Below are positions 63,166 through 64,000 of a stretch of DNA of 64,000 nucleotides, in pieces. Location of the stretch: assembly GCA_963576725.1 (NCBI GenBank), contig OY755246.1, forward strand, positions 71,230,371 through 71,294,370, written 5' to 3'. The DNA comes from Azorinus chamasolen. Lineage: Eukaryota > Mollusca > Bivalvia > Cardiida > Solecurtidae. The first letter of the stretch is position 1, and the number at the start of each line of letters is the position of its first letter. Position numbers and translations under genes: made by a program. The notes under the pieces were generated by a model. The model had not been told where the DNA came from and ran no database searches. It worked only from the letters and a program-made list of their open reading frames with translations.

Positions 63166-63327
63166 CAGTAAAACAGAATTCTAGTAGAGAAGAATTTAGA
63201 TACCTTTAGGCAGGTGGCTGCTTAATGCAAGGTGAAAGTCATGCAGAAAGCTCACCTTAAGCTGCCACCTGTCTCCAAGACCAATATTTATACAAAACTT
63301 AACGTCCAGTTAAGAGGGGTTTTACTG
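63166..63327. mobile_element. TA-flanked hairpin MITE, copy 2
   Basis: It starts CAGTAAAACAGAATTC and ends AGAGGGGTTTTACTG between TA dinucleotides. It shares TTAGGCAGGTGGCTGCTTAA TGCAAGGTGAAAGTC with copy 1. 162 bp. Confidence 0.7.
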
Positions 63328-64000
63328 TAATCTGAATAACTTGCTATTCCCTTTCATTTTTATGATATCAAATGATGCCAAAATGACTAATTTTTGGAGA
63401 GGGAAGAACGGATGTCCATAATTATCTCAAATATTGAGACAATCTTAGGCTAACAGTGCAGACTAGATCAAATGGCTCTTCAAGGAGCTGTTTGATCAGT
63501 GTATACATTATTTGCTACAATGTTAGTCTAATCTAAAATTATCAAAATGGTGTCAAATTGATAACAAGCTGGTTGACAGTGGACATTTTTATGTCTCAAT
63601 ATTTAGACTAAATACAATAATGACACCAAGACAAGAACTAGATGCCACAGCAGACAAGGAGTAGATATGGAGCAATGATATCCTTCAAACAGATCAGTAG
63701 ATAAATGTTAACCCGTGGCATTCTTCAGGGTCTATGCTTATAAAGCTTTTTAGTTGAGTCTGAGTTTGTTCTCAAGCTTTTGATTGGTATGATTTGAGCC
63801 AAAGACTCAAATGCTGTTTTGAAAGCGTGGAACCTGGCGATTTTGTGATAACAGTCTCAATAGAGAGGAGATGATAACAGTCTGAATGGAGATGAGATGA
63901 TAACAGTATGAATGGACATGAAATGCCAAGTTACTCCACGTGTCATCAGGACCCAAACCATTTGTCACTCAGACACTAGTTTTTGAAAAACGGAAGAAAA
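63328..64000. other. CARS1 upstream intron, no exon seen
   Basis: It contains a partial FB core (63440-63510) and a short tandem GATAACAGTCTGAATGGAGA at 63845-63925. No match to the upstream CARS1 coding sequence was found. Confidence 0.45.

Noticed and set aside
59295..64000. Further upstream CARS1 exons (HIGH or zinc-site region)
   Set aside because: Scanned both by motif and by splice phase; nothing resembling the preceding GVDLxFPHHDNE region was found.

Overview
The window is animal (metazoan) nuclear DNA. It has spliced genes with long GT-AG introns, is AT-rich, and is crowded with repeats. The repeat types (palindromic MITE-like elements, TIR elements with internal arrays of about 150 bp, a Penelope-like retroelement, many minisatellites) and the divergence of the proteins fit a bivalve mollusc, but the species is inferred, not proven.

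Only two host genes are supported, and both are partial and convergent. On the + strand, five exons (1363-15594) encode the C-terminal WD40 half of an RFWD3-type E3 ubiquitin ligase (DNA-damage response); upstream exons lie left of the window. On the - strand, nine exons (59294 down to 38891) encode the C-terminal 365 residues of cytosolic cysteinyl-tRNA synthetase (CARS1), including the KMSKS loop; upstream exons lie right of the window. All splice phases join without a break in both models. The two genes share no pathway.

The 23-kb interval between them (15595-38890) is almost entirely mobile and repeat DNA: two adjacent TIR elements with internal 155-bp arrays (16.1-19.2 kb), a RecQ-like helicase fragment (19.26 kb), GGGGGTAT-type repeats (20-23 kb), a young Penelope-like element (24.7-30.9 kb) nested in an older element, a TTA-flanked Harbinger-like element with a 68-nt poly-G run (32.9-34.0 kb) nested in another repeat, and an element with CTCACCTGAG ends (37.1-38.3 kb).

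The Penelope-like element encodes a 1024-residue protein with an N-terminal OTU-type cysteine protease domain, a reverse transcriptase and a C-terminal GIY-YIG endonuclease. It sits in a fold-back unit of two opposed copies flanked by a 12-bp target-site duplication. A 167-bp miniature palindrome at 46.8 kb has the same two ends and its own 13-bp duplication. The assembly has a 200-N gap at the centre of the fold-back, with a 76-bp sequence duplicated across it.

The introns hold at least 25 minisatellites. Several appear to have grown from inside one dispersed palindromic element of about 240 bp. One minisatellite (47.7-49.0 kb) is an amplification of the 3' end of a CARS1 coding exon together with its splice donor, which gives about 18 decoy donor sites downstream of the real one. 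Another intronic array (49.2-51.1 kb) carries eight perfect palindromic oestrogen-response-element consensus sites.
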